In this document: piece by piece, positions 35,710-44,848 of the stretch
Position numbering within the stretch: the first letter of the stretch is position 1
Layout of the letters: each line of letters begins with the position of its first letter
Assembly (NCBI RefSeq): GCF_011039135.1
Contig: NZ_JAAKEJ010000003.1
Span: 248,001-312,000, forward strand
Direction of reading: 5' to 3'
Length of the DNA stretch: 64,000 nt
Source: Desulfovibrio sp. ZJ209
GTDB taxonomy: Bacteria > Desulfobacterota > Desulfovibrionia > Desulfovibrionales > Desulfovibrionaceae
Notes under the pieces: generated by a model
Told to the model about the DNA's origin: nothing
What the model saw: the letters and a program-made list of their open reading frames with translations, nothing else
Database searches by the model: none
Made by a program: the position numbers and the translations under genes

Positions 35710-36555
35710 TTAGATGTTGTCGATGCTGCGCTTCCAGGGGCAGCACTTGCGCTCCAGCAGGGCGATGGCCAGGGAGCTGAGCCACGCGGCGGCCGCGATG
35801 AGCAGCATGCCGCTGAGAACCAGGGCCGGGCTGTGGGTGTCCATGCCGCGCTTGATGAGGAAGCCCAAGCCATCGCGCGAATTCATGAGCTCCGCGGCGA
35901 GCACGCAGGTCCACGCGGCGCTGAGCGAGATCTGGAGCCCGGCGAAGATGGCCGGGAAGGAGGCGGGCAGGCAGACGTTGAAGATCTCGTCGCGCCTCGT
36001 GCCGCCGAGCACGCGGATGACATCAAAGAGGTCCGGGTCCACGAGGCGCACGCCGTTATAGGCGTTGAGCAGGCAGGGCACGAAGGTGCCGATGATGATG
36101 ATGAACACCTTTGAGGTCTCGCCGATGCCGAACCAGAGGATGGCGAGCGACACCCAGGCGATGGGCGGCATGGGCTTGAACAGGTCGAAGAGCGGCTTGA
36201 CGATGGCGTTGACCGTCTTGTTGAGCGCCATGAAGAGCCCCAGCGGCGTGGCCACGAGGCTCGCCAGCACGAAGCCCACGAGCACGCGCTGGGTGCTGCC
36301 CCAGATGTGGCCCCAGAGGTTGTTGCCCGCGAAGTTCATGGTGGTGAGCCGGATGACCTGGTCGAGCACCTCCTTGGGGGTGGCGAGGGAGTTCTGGAAG
36401 ATCTTGTTCACCGCCGTCCAGTGCCAGAGGGCGAAAAAGCCCACCAAGGACACGGTGTAGAGAAAATACCTGTTGGTTATGAGCTTGTAGAACGTGAAGC
36501 GGCCGCGTTCGCTGGCATGGTCCACGGTCTCATTGGCTATGGAAGACGAAGCCAT
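35710..36555 (-). CDS. NitT/TauT-type ABC transporter permease
   Basis: 281 residues with six hydrophobic segments of the binding-protein-dependent transport (SsuC/TauC-like) fold. The cytoplasmic EAA loop is near 190-215 (RVLGGTRRDEIFNVCLPASF). FKPMPPIAWVSLAILWFGIG is the family-typical segment. GGAGG overlaps the stop of the preceding permease gene, so the two are coupled. It probably pairs with the second permease as a heterodimer. Confidence 0.93.
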   Translation of the reverse strand: MASSSIANETVDHASERGRFTFYKLITNRYFLYTVSLVGFFALWHWTAVNKIFQNSLATPKEVLDQVIRLTTMNFAGNNLWGHIWGSTQRVLVGFVLASLVATPLGLFMALNKTVNAIVKPLFDLFKPMPPIAWVSLAILWFGIGETSKVFIIIIGTFVPCLLNAYNGVRLVDPDLFDVIRVLGGTRRDEIFNVCLPASFPAIFAGLQISLSAAWTCVLAAELMNSRDGLGFLIKRGMDTHSPALVLSGMLLIAAAAWLSSLAIALLERKCCPWKRSIDNI

Positions 36556-36557
36556 GC

Positions 36558-37352
36558 TTACCTCCTGATGCCGGCGAGCAGCTTTTTCTCAATGCGGTCG
36601 ATGATGAAGCCGATGACGGCGCCGGACAGGCCCACGCAGATCATGCCGAGCACGATGAGGTCGGGCCGCGCCACGCGGCCGCCCATGGTGATGAGGTAGC
36701 CCAAGCCCGAGTCCGCGGCGAGCAGTTCCGCGCCCACGAGGTTGGTCCAGCAATAGGCGAGCGCGAGCTGCAGCGCGCCGAAGACCATGGGCAGCGAGGA
36801 GGGGATGCAGAGCTGCTTGAAGATCTGCCAGTCGCTCGCGCCATAGGTGCGCGCCATCTGGATGAGCACCGGGTTGGTCATGCGCACGCCCACATAGGCA
36901 TTGATGACACAGGGCACGATGCCGGCGATCCAGATGATGAAGACCTTGCCCGTGAGGCCGATGCCGAACCAGAACACGGTGAGCGGGATCCACGCGATGG
37001 GCGGTATGGGGCGGATAAGCTCGAAAATGGGCCGGAAGAGCCCCTCGGCCACCTTGAACCAGCCCATGGCGAGCCCCAGCGGGATGCCCACGAGAAGCGC
37101 CAGCACATAGCCCGTGAAGGCCTCCTCGATGCTGGTCTTGAAGTGGGTGAACATGATGGCGCCGTCCGGGTTGGGGTCGCCGATCTTGTCGATGAAGGCG
37201 CTCACCACCTGGCTCGGCGAGGCGAGCATGGTGGGCGGGATCATGCCGGAGCGCACCACCCCCTCCCAGAGGATGAAAAAGGCGATGACGCTGATCCAGG
37301 GCAGCGCGCGGACCAGGGCCGACTCTTTGACGACGACGGTCTGATAGGCCAT
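36558..37352 (-). CDS. NitT/TauT-type ABC transporter permease
   Basis: 264 residues with the same six-helix fold as its neighbour: IRPIPPIAWIPLTVFWFGIG, then an EAA loop ARTYGASDWQIFKQLCIPSS and a closing TMGGRVARPDLIVLGMICVG segment. It ends 2 nt before the second permease gene. Two distinct permeases and two distinct ATPases with one binding protein suggest a heteromeric importer. The substrate is likely a small anion or sulfonate-like compound by family; it cannot be fixed. Confidence 0.93.
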   Translation of the reverse strand: MAYQTVVVKESALVRALPWISVIAFFILWEGVVRSGMIPPTMLASPSQVVSAFIDKIGDPNPDGAIMFTHFKTSIEEAFTGYVLALLVGIPLGLAMGWFKVAEGLFRPIFELIRPIPPIAWIPLTVFWFGIGLTGKVFIIWIAGIVPCVINAYVGVRMTNPVLIQMARTYGASDWQIFKQLCIPSSLPMVFGALQLALAYCWTNLVGAELLAADSGLGYLITMGGRVARPDLIVLGMICVGLSGAVIGFIIDRIEKKLLAGIRR

Positions 37353-37379
37353 GAGGGACTCCTGCTTGGCGGCCGCCGG

Positions 37380-38135
37380 TTACCACCAGCGGATGAGGTC
37401 AGTGACCTGGCGGCGCAGGTCCACGAAACGGGGGTCGATGAGCTTGCGGGGCCGGGGCAGGTCAACGATGATCTCTTCCTTGACCTTGGTGGGCTTGTTG
37501 GTCAGCACGAGGATGCGCTCGGCCACGTAGACGGCCTCCTCAATGTTGTGCGTCACGAAGAGTATGGTGCTCCCGAGCTTCTGCCACAGGTTGACGAGCT
37601 CGTCCTCGAGGTAGAAGCGCAGCTTCACGTCCAGCTGGCCGTAGGGCTCGTCCATGAGCAAGAGGTCGGGGTTGACGGCGAAGGCGCGGGACACGGCGAT
37701 GCGCTGCATCATGCTGGCCGAGACCTGGTTCGGGTAAAGGTCGGCGCAGGAGGAAAGGCCCACGAGATCCATGATTTCCTGGGCGCGCCGCTCGCGCTCG
37801 GCCTTGGGCACGCCCTTGACCTCCATGCCGTAGGCCACGTTTTCGCGCACCGTGCGCCAGGGCAGGCATGTGGGCTCCTGGAAGACATAGGCGATGTTGT
37901 GCGCCTTGGGGTTGGCCTCCTTGCCGTCGATGAGGATCTCGCCCTCGGTGGCCGGCATGAGCTTGGAAAGGCAGTTCAAGAAGGTGGTCTTGCCGCAGCC
38001 CGTGGGGCCCACGATGGCCAGCAGCTCGCCCTTGCGGATGGTGAAGTTGATGCCGTCCAGCACGGTGAGGTCGCCGAAGCGCTTGGTAAGGTTGTTGACC
38101 CGGATCTTGATTTCGTTCTCAGCTTGGGCAGGCAT
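37380..38135 (-). CDS. ABC transporter ATPase with degenerate signature motif
   Basis: 251 residues. Walker A GPTGCGKTTFLN, Q-loop FQEPTCLPWR, Walker B LLLMDEPYGQLD and H-loop FVTHNIEEA are intact. The LSGGQ signature is replaced by VSASMMQR (in YPNQVSASMMQRIAVSRAF). In an ATPase dimer the signature completes the opposite site, so this subunit would spoil one site while its own Walker motifs are completed by the canonical signature of the other ATPase. AAGGAG precedes the ATG. Confidence 0.93.
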   Translation of the reverse strand: MPAQAENEIKIRVNNLTKRFGDLTVLDGINFTIRKGELLAIVGPTGCGKTTFLNCLSKLMPATEGEILIDGKEANPKAHNIAYVFQEPTCLPWRTVRENVAYGMEVKGVPKAERERRAQEIMDLVGLSSCADLYPNQVSASMMQRIAVSRAFAVNPDLLLMDEPYGQLDVKLRFYLEDELVNLWQKLGSTILFVTHNIEEAVYVAERILVLTNKPTKVKEEIIVDLPRPRKLIDPRFVDLRRQVTDLIRWW

Positions 38136-38175
38136 GTGGGCTCCTTGAAAAGATGACGGCGGGGGCCCGCCGGGT

Positions 38176-38202
38176 GAGGCCCCGCCTGCGGGGCGGGGCC
38201 TC
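38176..38202 (-). promoter_or_regulatory. Intra-operon hairpin after the binding-protein gene
   Basis: GAGGCCCCGCC pairs perfectly over 11 bp with GGCGGGGCCTC across a 5-nt loop, 14 nt after the binding-protein stop. No T-run follows. Such hairpins protect the 3' end of binding-protein mRNA from decay and give more binding protein than membrane subunits. Confidence 0.6.
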
Positions 38203-38216
38203 TGTGCCGGCGCTGC

Positions 38217-39311
38217 CTACTTGTAGGGAGGCACGGGCTGCTTGACCATCTTCATGAACTTGGGCGTCACGTAGTTGGCGTCCTTGACCTTCTCGTATTC
38301 CTGGGGGCTCAGGCGGCCGAGGTCGGTGAAGAACTTGGCGAGGTACTGCTGCCACTTCTGGGCCTCGCTCGGGCCCTTGGAATCGTCGAGGACCACGAGC
38401 TGCTCGTCGAAGTCAAAGACGGGGTGCGTCTTGATGTCCTTCAGGGCCACCTCGGGGGTGTACTGCTGGCCCGCCCACTCGAGGAAGAAGCGGCGGTAGA
38501 GCGGTTCGATGACTTCGGCGGGCTCGTTCTTCAGCATGTGGATGCCGCGCATGTAGGCGCGCAGGAAGGCCGCGATGACCTCGGGGTTCTCGTCGGCGTA
38601 CTTCTTGTCGGCCTGGATGACGATGGGCAGGGTCTCGCCGCAGTTCTTGATGTCGCCGGCGAGCTTCCAGCCCTTTTCCATGCCCACGTAGAGCTGGGGC
38701 GCCCACAGGGAGACGCCGTCGCCGATGCCGTTTTCAAAGGCGGAGAGCGCCTGGGGCTGGTCCATGTTCTTGATGACCACGTCCTTGTCGGTCAGGCCGA
38801 GCACATGCAGCCAGGAAGAGAGCGCCATGTGCGGGCTGGACATGGTGGTGCAGAGGAAGGTCTTGCCGCGCACGGTCTCGGGGCTGCCGAGCACGTCGGG
38901 ATACTCGGGGTTCCAGCCCTTGACCTTGGCGATGGGGCTGTCGGGGCGCACGAGCACGCCGTTGGTGTAGGACTCGTCGTTGCCGATGCCGATGACATAG
39001 GTGTCATAGCGCAGGCCGCCCCACACCGCGGGCACGGCGCCGTTGCCCGCCACCACCCAGGAGCCCGAGGGCAGGGCGTTGACGATGTCCATGCCGGAGT
39101 TGAAGTAGTTGATCTCGAGGTCGATGCCCTCTTCCTTGTCCCAGCCCATCTCATGGGCGAGCCAGGCCGCGAAGGTCTCGTTCTCGTTCATCCAGGCCGA
39201 GGGCACCTTGACCGGGTTCTGGGGCGAGAGCTCCTTGGCCTCGCCGGCCACGGCCGTGGCCAGCAGGAACGCCAGTGCGAGCACAAGTGCCGCGAGGGAA
39301 CGCAGTTTCAT
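38217..39311 (-). CDS. ABC transporter periplasmic substrate-binding protein (NMT1/SsuA-like)
   Basis: 364 residues from the ATG at 39311, which has GGGAGG upstream and begins a clear signal peptide (LAALVLALAFLLATAVAGEA) with cleavage near residue 25. The mature part has two-domain binding-protein features: VPSAWMNENETFAAWLAHEM, IDLEINYFNSGMDIVNAL and SGSWVVAGNGAVPAVWGGLR. It is the first ABC gene, 51 nt downstream of the aldehyde dehydrogenase gene on the same strand. Its ligand would define the operon; family members bind nitrate, sulfonates, taurine or pyrimidine precursors. Confidence 0.93.
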   Translation of the reverse strand: MKLRSLAALVLALAFLLATAVAGEAKELSPQNPVKVPSAWMNENETFAAWLAHEMGWDKEEGIDLEINYFNSGMDIVNALPSGSWVVAGNGAVPAVWGGLRYDTYVIGIGNDESYTNGVLVRPDSPIAKVKGWNPEYPDVLGSPETVRGKTFLCTTMSSPHMALSSWLHVLGLTDKDVVIKNMDQPQALSAFENGIGDGVSLWAPQLYVGMEKGWKLAGDIKNCGETLPIVIQADKKYADENPEVIAAFLRAYMRGIHMLKNEPAEVIEPLYRRFFLEWAGQQYTPEVALKDIKTHPVFDFDEQLVVLDDSKGPSEAQKWQQYLAKFFTDLGRLSPQEYEKVKDANYVTPKFMKMVKQPVPPYK

Positions 39312-39362
39312 CCTCAATCCTCCCGTAAAAGGGTTGCGCGTCCGGCGCATGCCGGACAAAAC

Positions 39363-40892
39363 CTAGGACGCCACGCAGGAACGGACCTTCTGGGCCGCCG
39401 GGGCCGGCTGGCCGGCGACGCCCTTGGGGTCATAGGTGCGCGTGGTCGTGACCTTGTACTGGGTGAAGAAGTCGATGCCGCCCTTGCCCTGCACCTTGTC
39501 CGTGCCGAGCAGCGAGCCCTTGATGCCGCCGAAGGGCACGAAGGGGTGCGGCGCGCAGATGCCCACGTTGACGCCCACCATGCCCACATCCGTATCACGG
39601 CTGAACACGTCCGCATAGTGCATGTTCTGGGTGAAGATGCAGGCGCCGTTGCCGTATTCGGAGCTGTTGATGAGCCCGATGGCGTCGTGGATGTCGGCCA
39701 CCTTGATGGTCGCCACCAGAGGGCCGAAGACCTCGGTGGTGAAGAGCGGGTTGCAGGGCGTCACGTCGCGGATGATGCACGGGCCCACGAAGTAGCCGTT
39801 CTTGTTCTTCTCGGGCAGGTCCACCTTGCGGCGGTCGAGCACGAGCTTGCAGCCGTGGCCGTGGTTGAGCGCGATGTCGACGTAGCCGAGCACGTTGTCG
39901 GCGGCCTTGCGCGAGATGAGCGGGCCCATGTAGACGTCGGGGTCGAAGGCGTCGCCCACCTTGACGGTCTTGGAGGCCTCGATCATCCGTTCCACCACCT
40001 CGTCGTAGACCTCGGGCACCGCGGCCACGATGGAGCCGGCGAGGCAGCGCTGCCCGGCCGAGCCGTAGCAGGAATTGAGGAAGTTGGTGATGAAGACATC
40101 CATGTTGCTGTCTTCCATGACGAGCAGCACGTTCTTGGCGCCGCCGAGCAGCATGGAGCGCTTGGCGCCCTTGGCGCAGCCAGCGGCCATGGCCTTGGCC
40201 GTGGGCGTGGAGCCCACGAGGCACACGCCGGCCATGCGCGGGTCTTCATACCAGGAGCCCGGGATGTCGCGGTTGCCGTGGATGACGTTGACGACGCCCG
40301 CGGGCAGCTCGATCTCCTGGAAGATCTCGCACATGAGCTGCATGAAGTAGGGCGACTGGGTGGAGGGCTTGAAGATGAAGGTGTCGCCCACGGCGATGGC
40401 GTAGGGGATGAACCAGCCGAACACCAGCGCCGGGAAGTTGAAGGGCGCGACGCCCCCGAACACGCCGAGCGGCTGGCGCACCACCTTGGCCGAGATATTG
40501 GTGGAGATGTAGTCGAGCGTGTCGCCCTGGATGGTGGAGGGCGTGGCCGCCGCGGACTCGATGATCTCGATGACGCGCTGCACCTCGCCCCGGGCCTCGG
40601 AAATGTGCTTGGCCTGGTCAAGGGCGATGGCCTGGGCCAGCTTTTCGAGGTCGCGCACCATGCAGTCGCGGATCTTGTAGATATAGGTCATGCGCTTGGC
40701 GATGGACAGGTTGCGCCAGGGCCGGTACGCGGCGTAGGCCGTGGCGATGGCCGCCTCGGCCGTGGCCGGGCCCGAGATGGGCACGCTGCCGATCTCCTCG
40801 CCCGTGGACGGGTTGTAGAGCGGCACGCGCTTGCCGTTGGCCTCTTCCTGCCATTCGCCGTTGATGAAGTTTTTGATCCTGATGTCCGCCAT
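39363..40892 (-). CDS. Methylmalonate-semialdehyde-type (CoA-acylating) aldehyde dehydrogenase
   Basis: 509 residues, ALDH superfamily. FINGEWQEEANGKRVPLYNP and GVFGGVAPFNFPALVFGWFI are typical of the MmsA (ALDH6) group, which forms acyl-CoA directly. The catalytic cysteine is in CYGSAGQRCLAGSIVA (near 284), and NCxx-type active-site Asn positions are kept upstream. GAGGAGGAGACA before the ATG is a strong ribosome-binding site. It probably heads the ABC operon. It may oxidise malonate/methylmalonate semialdehyde, or a sulfonated aldehyde derived from the imported compound; the last is a guess from context. Confidence 0.88.
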   Translation of the reverse strand: MADIRIKNFINGEWQEEANGKRVPLYNPSTGEEIGSVPISGPATAEAAIATAYAAYRPWRNLSIAKRMTYIYKIRDCMVRDLEKLAQAIALDQAKHISEARGEVQRVIEIIESAAATPSTIQGDTLDYISTNISAKVVRQPLGVFGGVAPFNFPALVFGWFIPYAIAVGDTFIFKPSTQSPYFMQLMCEIFQEIELPAGVVNVIHGNRDIPGSWYEDPRMAGVCLVGSTPTAKAMAAGCAKGAKRSMLLGGAKNVLLVMEDSNMDVFITNFLNSCYGSAGQRCLAGSIVAAVPEVYDEVVERMIEASKTVKVGDAFDPDVYMGPLISRKAADNVLGYVDIALNHGHGCKLVLDRRKVDLPEKNKNGYFVGPCIIRDVTPCNPLFTTEVFGPLVATIKVADIHDAIGLINSSEYGNGACIFTQNMHYADVFSRDTDVGMVGVNVGICAPHPFVPFGGIKGSLLGTDKVQGKGGIDFFTQYKVTTTRTYDPKGVAGQPAPAAQKVRSCVAS

Positions 40893-41022
40893 TGTCTCCT
40901 CCTCATGGCTTTCTCTGCAGCGGGAGCGGCGTGGGCCGCCAGGAGGGTGCCGTTGCGGCCCCCGCCCCTCCCTTCACGGCTGGGCCGTGTTCCCTGTATG
41001 TTCCGTCGGTATCCGCTGCCGG

Positions 41023-42240
41023 TCAGCTTGCGGAGACGGGGCGGAACTCCCGAGCTGCCAGGAGCGCGGAAAGCGCTACCAGCTTGCAGCGTGGCAAGAG
41101 TGATGCGGTTTCTATGTATTCGCCCTCGGCGTGGATATTGGCCCCCTCGGCGCCCAGGCTGCAAATGGAGGGGATGCCAAGTACCGTGGACGTGAGGCCG
41201 GCCTCTGAAGCCCCCTTGGTGTGCTGGGGGTGGATGGGCTGCCCAAGGGCCTCCCCGGCGCGCTGCACCAGATGCAAAAGCCGCGTGCCTTCTTCAGTGG
41301 GCGTCAGCGGATAGAGCCGGATGCCCCCGGAAATACGGGTTTTTGTGCCTGGCACGAAGGTGGTTGCCGCCACCTCCCGGATGCCCTTCACGACATTTTC
41401 CCCGGCTTCCAGCGTCTGGAAGGTCGTGTGTACCCGCGCCCGGGCCCAGGGCGAAACCGAATTGGCCGAAGTGCCCCCCTCGATGAGGCCGGTGTTGACG
41501 GTGGTGCCCACGGGCAGGTCGAGCAGCTTGTCGAAGCCCAGCATCTTGTGGGCGAGCTCCAAGTTGGCGGAGGCGCCTTTTTCATAGTCGCGCCCGGCAT
41601 GTGCGGAAATACCGTCGATCTCCACGAGGAAATGGCCGGAGCCCTTTCGCTGCACGGTCACACCGCCGCCGATGAACCCGGGCTCCGTGCAAAGCACGGC
41701 CGTGCCCCCGCGCAGCTCCGTGCGGTAAACGCGCCCCGCCGTGGGGCCGCCGAGTTCTTCATCCGGGGAGAACACAACGGTCATGGGTACGTCGATGAGG
41801 CCCAGTTCGCGCAGGGCGCGTGCCACGAACATATTGGCGACAACGCCCGCCTTCATGTCCGCCACGCCGGGCCCGTAGGCGCGGCCCCCCTCGACGCGGA
41901 ACGGCGTGCGCGCCGCCGTGCCGGCCGGATAGACGGTGTCTATATGCCCGAGGAAGATGATGCCCGGGCCCGCCTCGCGCGGGTGTGTCCTCGCCATGAA
42001 GACATTTCCCAGGCCGTGCATCCATTGCTCATCCGCGGGGATCTCCGGGTGGGGCAGCCTCTTCGCGTCGAAGCCAGCGTCCGCCATCCATTGCCGGGCC
42101 AGCTCCCCGACGGCGTTCACATCCCTGGCGTCATGGGAAAAGGAGTCCATGTTTACCAGGGTTTCCAAGAGGGAGAAGATCTCCTCCTGGTGCGCGTCAA
42201 AATAGGCGTTGATCTGTGGCAGCCATTGTTCGATCGACAT
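41023..42240 (-). CDS. M20 family metallopeptidase (glutamate carboxypeptidase-like)
   Basis: 405 residues, di-zinc exopeptidase of the carboxypeptidase G2 subgroup. LGHIDTVYPAGTA and GVADMKAGVVAN supply zinc ligands, SPDEELGG the catalytic Glu, and AVLCTEPGF a further ligand; a dimerisation domain with GISAHAGRDYEKGASANLEL lies mid-protein. No signal peptide, so cytoplasmic. It follows the TctC gene by 26 nt and probably hydrolyses an N-acyl amino acid or dipeptide imported by the tripartite transporter. GGAGGGACC precedes the ATG. Confidence 0.9.
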   Translation of the reverse strand: MSIEQWLPQINAYFDAHQEEIFSLLETLVNMDSFSHDARDVNAVGELARQWMADAGFDAKRLPHPEIPADEQWMHGLGNVFMARTHPREAGPGIIFLGHIDTVYPAGTAARTPFRVEGGRAYGPGVADMKAGVVANMFVARALRELGLIDVPMTVVFSPDEELGGPTAGRVYRTELRGGTAVLCTEPGFIGGGVTVQRKGSGHFLVEIDGISAHAGRDYEKGASANLELAHKMLGFDKLLDLPVGTTVNTGLIEGGTSANSVSPWARARVHTTFQTLEAGENVVKGIREVAATTFVPGTKTRISGGIRLYPLTPTEEGTRLLHLVQRAGEALGQPIHPQHTKGASEAGLTSTVLGIPSICSLGAEGANIHAEGEYIETASLLPRCKLVALSALLAAREFRPVSAS

Positions 42241-42266
42241 GGTCCCTCCGGGTGTAAAACCCGCGG

Positions 42267-43223
42267 CTACTGCTGGTTGACACTCTCAAGGCCGCTCTTG
42301 ACCTGCTTGTCGAACTTCTGGATCAGGGTCTTGAAGTCCTCGGGGTTCTTGTAGCTGGGGATGATGCCGATCTTTTCAAACTTGGCGATGACTTCGGGAT
42401 CCTTGAGCGCATCGTTCATCAGCTTGGAAACCTTCTCGACGATGGGCTTCGGCGTCTTGGGGTGGGCGAAAAGGCCGTGATAGGACGCCATGACGTAATC
42501 GTCGCCATACTTTTCCTTGAAGGTGGGGGCGTCGGGCCATTCCTTGAGGCGCTCGTCCGAGGTGACGCCAAGCAAGGTGAAGTCGCCGGAATTGAGGTAG
42601 CTCTTGTTGGTCCCGGGCACGCCGAAGGTGGCCTTGGTGTGGCCGCCCAAAAGTGCCGTATTGGATTCATGCCCACTCGAAAACGGCACATGGGGGGCGT
42701 CCACGCCGGGGAACTTGTCCTTGAGCAGGTTGCTCATGAAAAAGCGCTGGGGTGAAAGCGCGGTGGGCGAGCCGTAATTGTATTTGCCGGGATTCTGCTT
42801 TGCAAGCTCGATCCATTCGTCAAAACTCTTGATGCCCGAATCGCTGCGCACGCAGAAGGTGAGCGGCATGTCGATGAGGTCTGCCACCGGCGTAAAGTCG
42901 TCGGTGAGCTTGAAGCCGACGTTCTTCACGAGCGAGAGGATATGCAGGCTGCCGCCAGCAAAGAGGAAGAGATAGCCATCGGGCCGGGCCTTGAGGACTT
43001 CCATGCCGCCCTGGCTGCCGCTGCCGGCGGTCTTGTTCACCACGTTCATGGGAACGCCGTGTTTGGTGGCGTATTCCGCAAGCACGCGCAGCCCAAGGTC
43101 GGCCGACCCGCCCGGGCCCCACTGGCAATAGACGGTAATGGGTTTGTCGGGGTACTCGGCCTGGGCGGGCACGCTGAAAAGTAGCGCCACCACGAGAAGC
43201 AGGAAAACGCGCAGCATACTCAT
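42267..43223 (-). CDS. tctC: Tripartite tricarboxylate transporter binding protein (TctC)
   Basis: 318 residues with a signal peptide (MSMLRVFLLLVVALLFSVPA) cleaved after about residue 22. The family motifs include PDKPITVYCQWGPGGSADLG, NKTAGSGSQGG and ARPDGYLFLFAGG. It captures carboxylates (citrate-like or other acids) in the periplasm and delivers them to TctAB. AGGAGG precedes the ATG. The gene order on this strand is tctB-tctA-tctC-M20 peptidase. Confidence 0.95.
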   Translation of the reverse strand: MSMLRVFLLLVVALLFSVPAQAEYPDKPITVYCQWGPGGSADLGLRVLAEYATKHGVPMNVVNKTAGSGSQGGMEVLKARPDGYLFLFAGGSLHILSLVKNVGFKLTDDFTPVADLIDMPLTFCVRSDSGIKSFDEWIELAKQNPGKYNYGSPTALSPQRFFMSNLLKDKFPGVDAPHVPFSSGHESNTALLGGHTKATFGVPGTNKSYLNSGDFTLLGVTSDERLKEWPDAPTFKEKYGDDYVMASYHGLFAHPKTPKPIVEKVSKLMNDALKDPEVIAKFEKIGIIPSYKNPEDFKTLIQKFDKQVKSGLESVNQQ

Positions 43224-43262
43224 TGGTACCTCCTGTCGGATTTGTGGGGCTCAAGCACGGCC

Positions 43263-44801
43263 CTACGCCGTGCCATCGGGCGACTGTTCTCCGGGCTCTG
43301 TGCCGTTGCCATGTTCGCGCCGCCTGCGATTGACCTCCATCCACGCGGCGCGGGCGACGACGAGGAACGAGGCAAGCAGGACGCAGACACAGATGGGGCT
43401 CGTCACGAACACGCTGTAATCGTTGTTGGAGATGACAAGGGCCCGCCTGAAATTGGTTTCGGCAATGGGCGCCAGGATGACGGAGAGGAGCAGTGGGGAG
43501 GCCGGCATGTCGATCTTGTGCATGACATAGCCAAGCACCCCGAAGATGCTGACGATATAGAGGTCGAACATGGAGTTGTTCACGGCATAGCCGCCCACCA
43601 CGCACAATGTCATGACCGAGGGCATGAGGATGCCCTTGGGTATCTGGAGGACCTTGGAAAGCGGCCGCACGGCCACGAGGCCCATGGCGCACATGAGGCA
43701 GTTGGCCACCCACAGCGCGATGAAGATGCCGAAGACCGCATCGGGCGCGTCCTTGAACAGCATGGGCCCGGGCACGAGCCCCTGGATCATCATGGCCCCG
43801 AGCATGACGGCCGTGACCATGTCGCCCGGCACGCCGAGCGTGAGCAGCGGGATGAGCGCCGCGCCGGTGACGGCGTTATTGGCGGATTCGGTGGCGGCCA
43901 CGCCTTCGAGGATGCCGGTGCCGAATTTTTCAGGATGCTTGGAGGTCTGCTTGGCGGTGGAGTATGCGATATAGGAGGCCGTGCCCGAACCTGTGGCCGG
44001 AACGATGCCCACGACGATGCCGATGATGGAGGAGCGGATGAGCGTCACCCAGTGGGAGAAAAATTCCCGCAGGCCCAGCCCCTTGCCGCTCACGTCCACT
44101 TTTTTGATCGGCTTGTCCTTGCTGATGAAACCCTCTTCAAGGGAGATGAGGATCTGCCCCACGGCGAAGAGGCCCACCAGGATGGGCACGAGGCTGATGC
44201 CGCCGAACAGCGCCGGGATCTCAAAGGTATTGCGCAGTTCGCCGGAAATGGGGTCGCCGCCGATGGTGGCGATATAGAGCCCGAGCAGGGTGGCGATGGC
44301 CCCCTTGAGGACGGAACTGGCGGCGAGTGTGGCCACGATGGCCATGCCGAAGAAGGCGACGGAAAAATATTCCGCCGGGCCGAAGGCCATGGCCGCGCGG
44401 GCCAGCAGGGGCGCGATGGTCATGAGGGCGATGCAGCTCAGCACCCCGCCGAGGAACGAGGCCAGTGTGGCCATGTCGAGCGCCTTTTTGCCCAGCCCGC
44501 GGGCGGTGAGGCGCGGGCCTTCGAGCATGGTGGCGGCCGCGGCCACCGTGCCCGGGGTGCCCACAAGGATGGCCGTGATGCAGCCGCCGTAAATGGCGCC
44601 GCAATACATGCCGAGCAGCGAGGAAAAGGCCTCCACCGGCGGCATGTTGAAGGTCAGCGGCATGAGGAGCGCCACGCCCATGGTGGCTGTCAGCCCCGGG
44701 AGGGCCCCAAAGGTGATGCCGAGGGCCACGCCGAAGGCATTGGCCAAAAGGCTCGCGGGGGAAAGCGCCATGGACAGGGCGGACATGATTTCAGGTCCCA
44801 T
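43263..44801 (-). CDS. tctA: Tripartite tricarboxylate transporter large membrane subunit (TctA)
   Basis: 512 residues with about 12 membrane segments. LANAFGVALGITFGALPGLT, VPATGSGTASYIAYSTAK and GVAATESANNAVTGAALIPL are the family signatures, and LTLGVPGDMVTAVMLGAMMI follows. It forms the ion-coupled channel with TctB. GGAG lies before the ATG, and tctB ends 47 nt upstream. Confidence 0.96.
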   Translation of the reverse strand: MGPEIMSALSMALSPASLLANAFGVALGITFGALPGLTATMGVALLMPLTFNMPPVEAFSSLLGMYCGAIYGGCITAILVGTPGTVAAAATMLEGPRLTARGLGKKALDMATLASFLGGVLSCIALMTIAPLLARAAMAFGPAEYFSVAFFGMAIVATLAASSVLKGAIATLLGLYIATIGGDPISGELRNTFEIPALFGGISLVPILVGLFAVGQILISLEEGFISKDKPIKKVDVSGKGLGLREFFSHWVTLIRSSIIGIVVGIVPATGSGTASYIAYSTAKQTSKHPEKFGTGILEGVAATESANNAVTGAALIPLLTLGVPGDMVTAVMLGAMMIQGLVPGPMLFKDAPDAVFGIFIALWVANCLMCAMGLVAVRPLSKVLQIPKGILMPSVMTLCVVGGYAVNNSMFDLYIVSIFGVLGYVMHKIDMPASPLLLSVILAPIAETNFRRALVISNNDYSVFVTSPICVCVLLASFLVVARAAWMEVNRRRREHGNGTEPGEQSPDGTA

Positions 44802-44848
44802 AGCTTCTCCTCTGGCAATGCGGGCGCGTCATGGCGGGCCGCGGCGTG

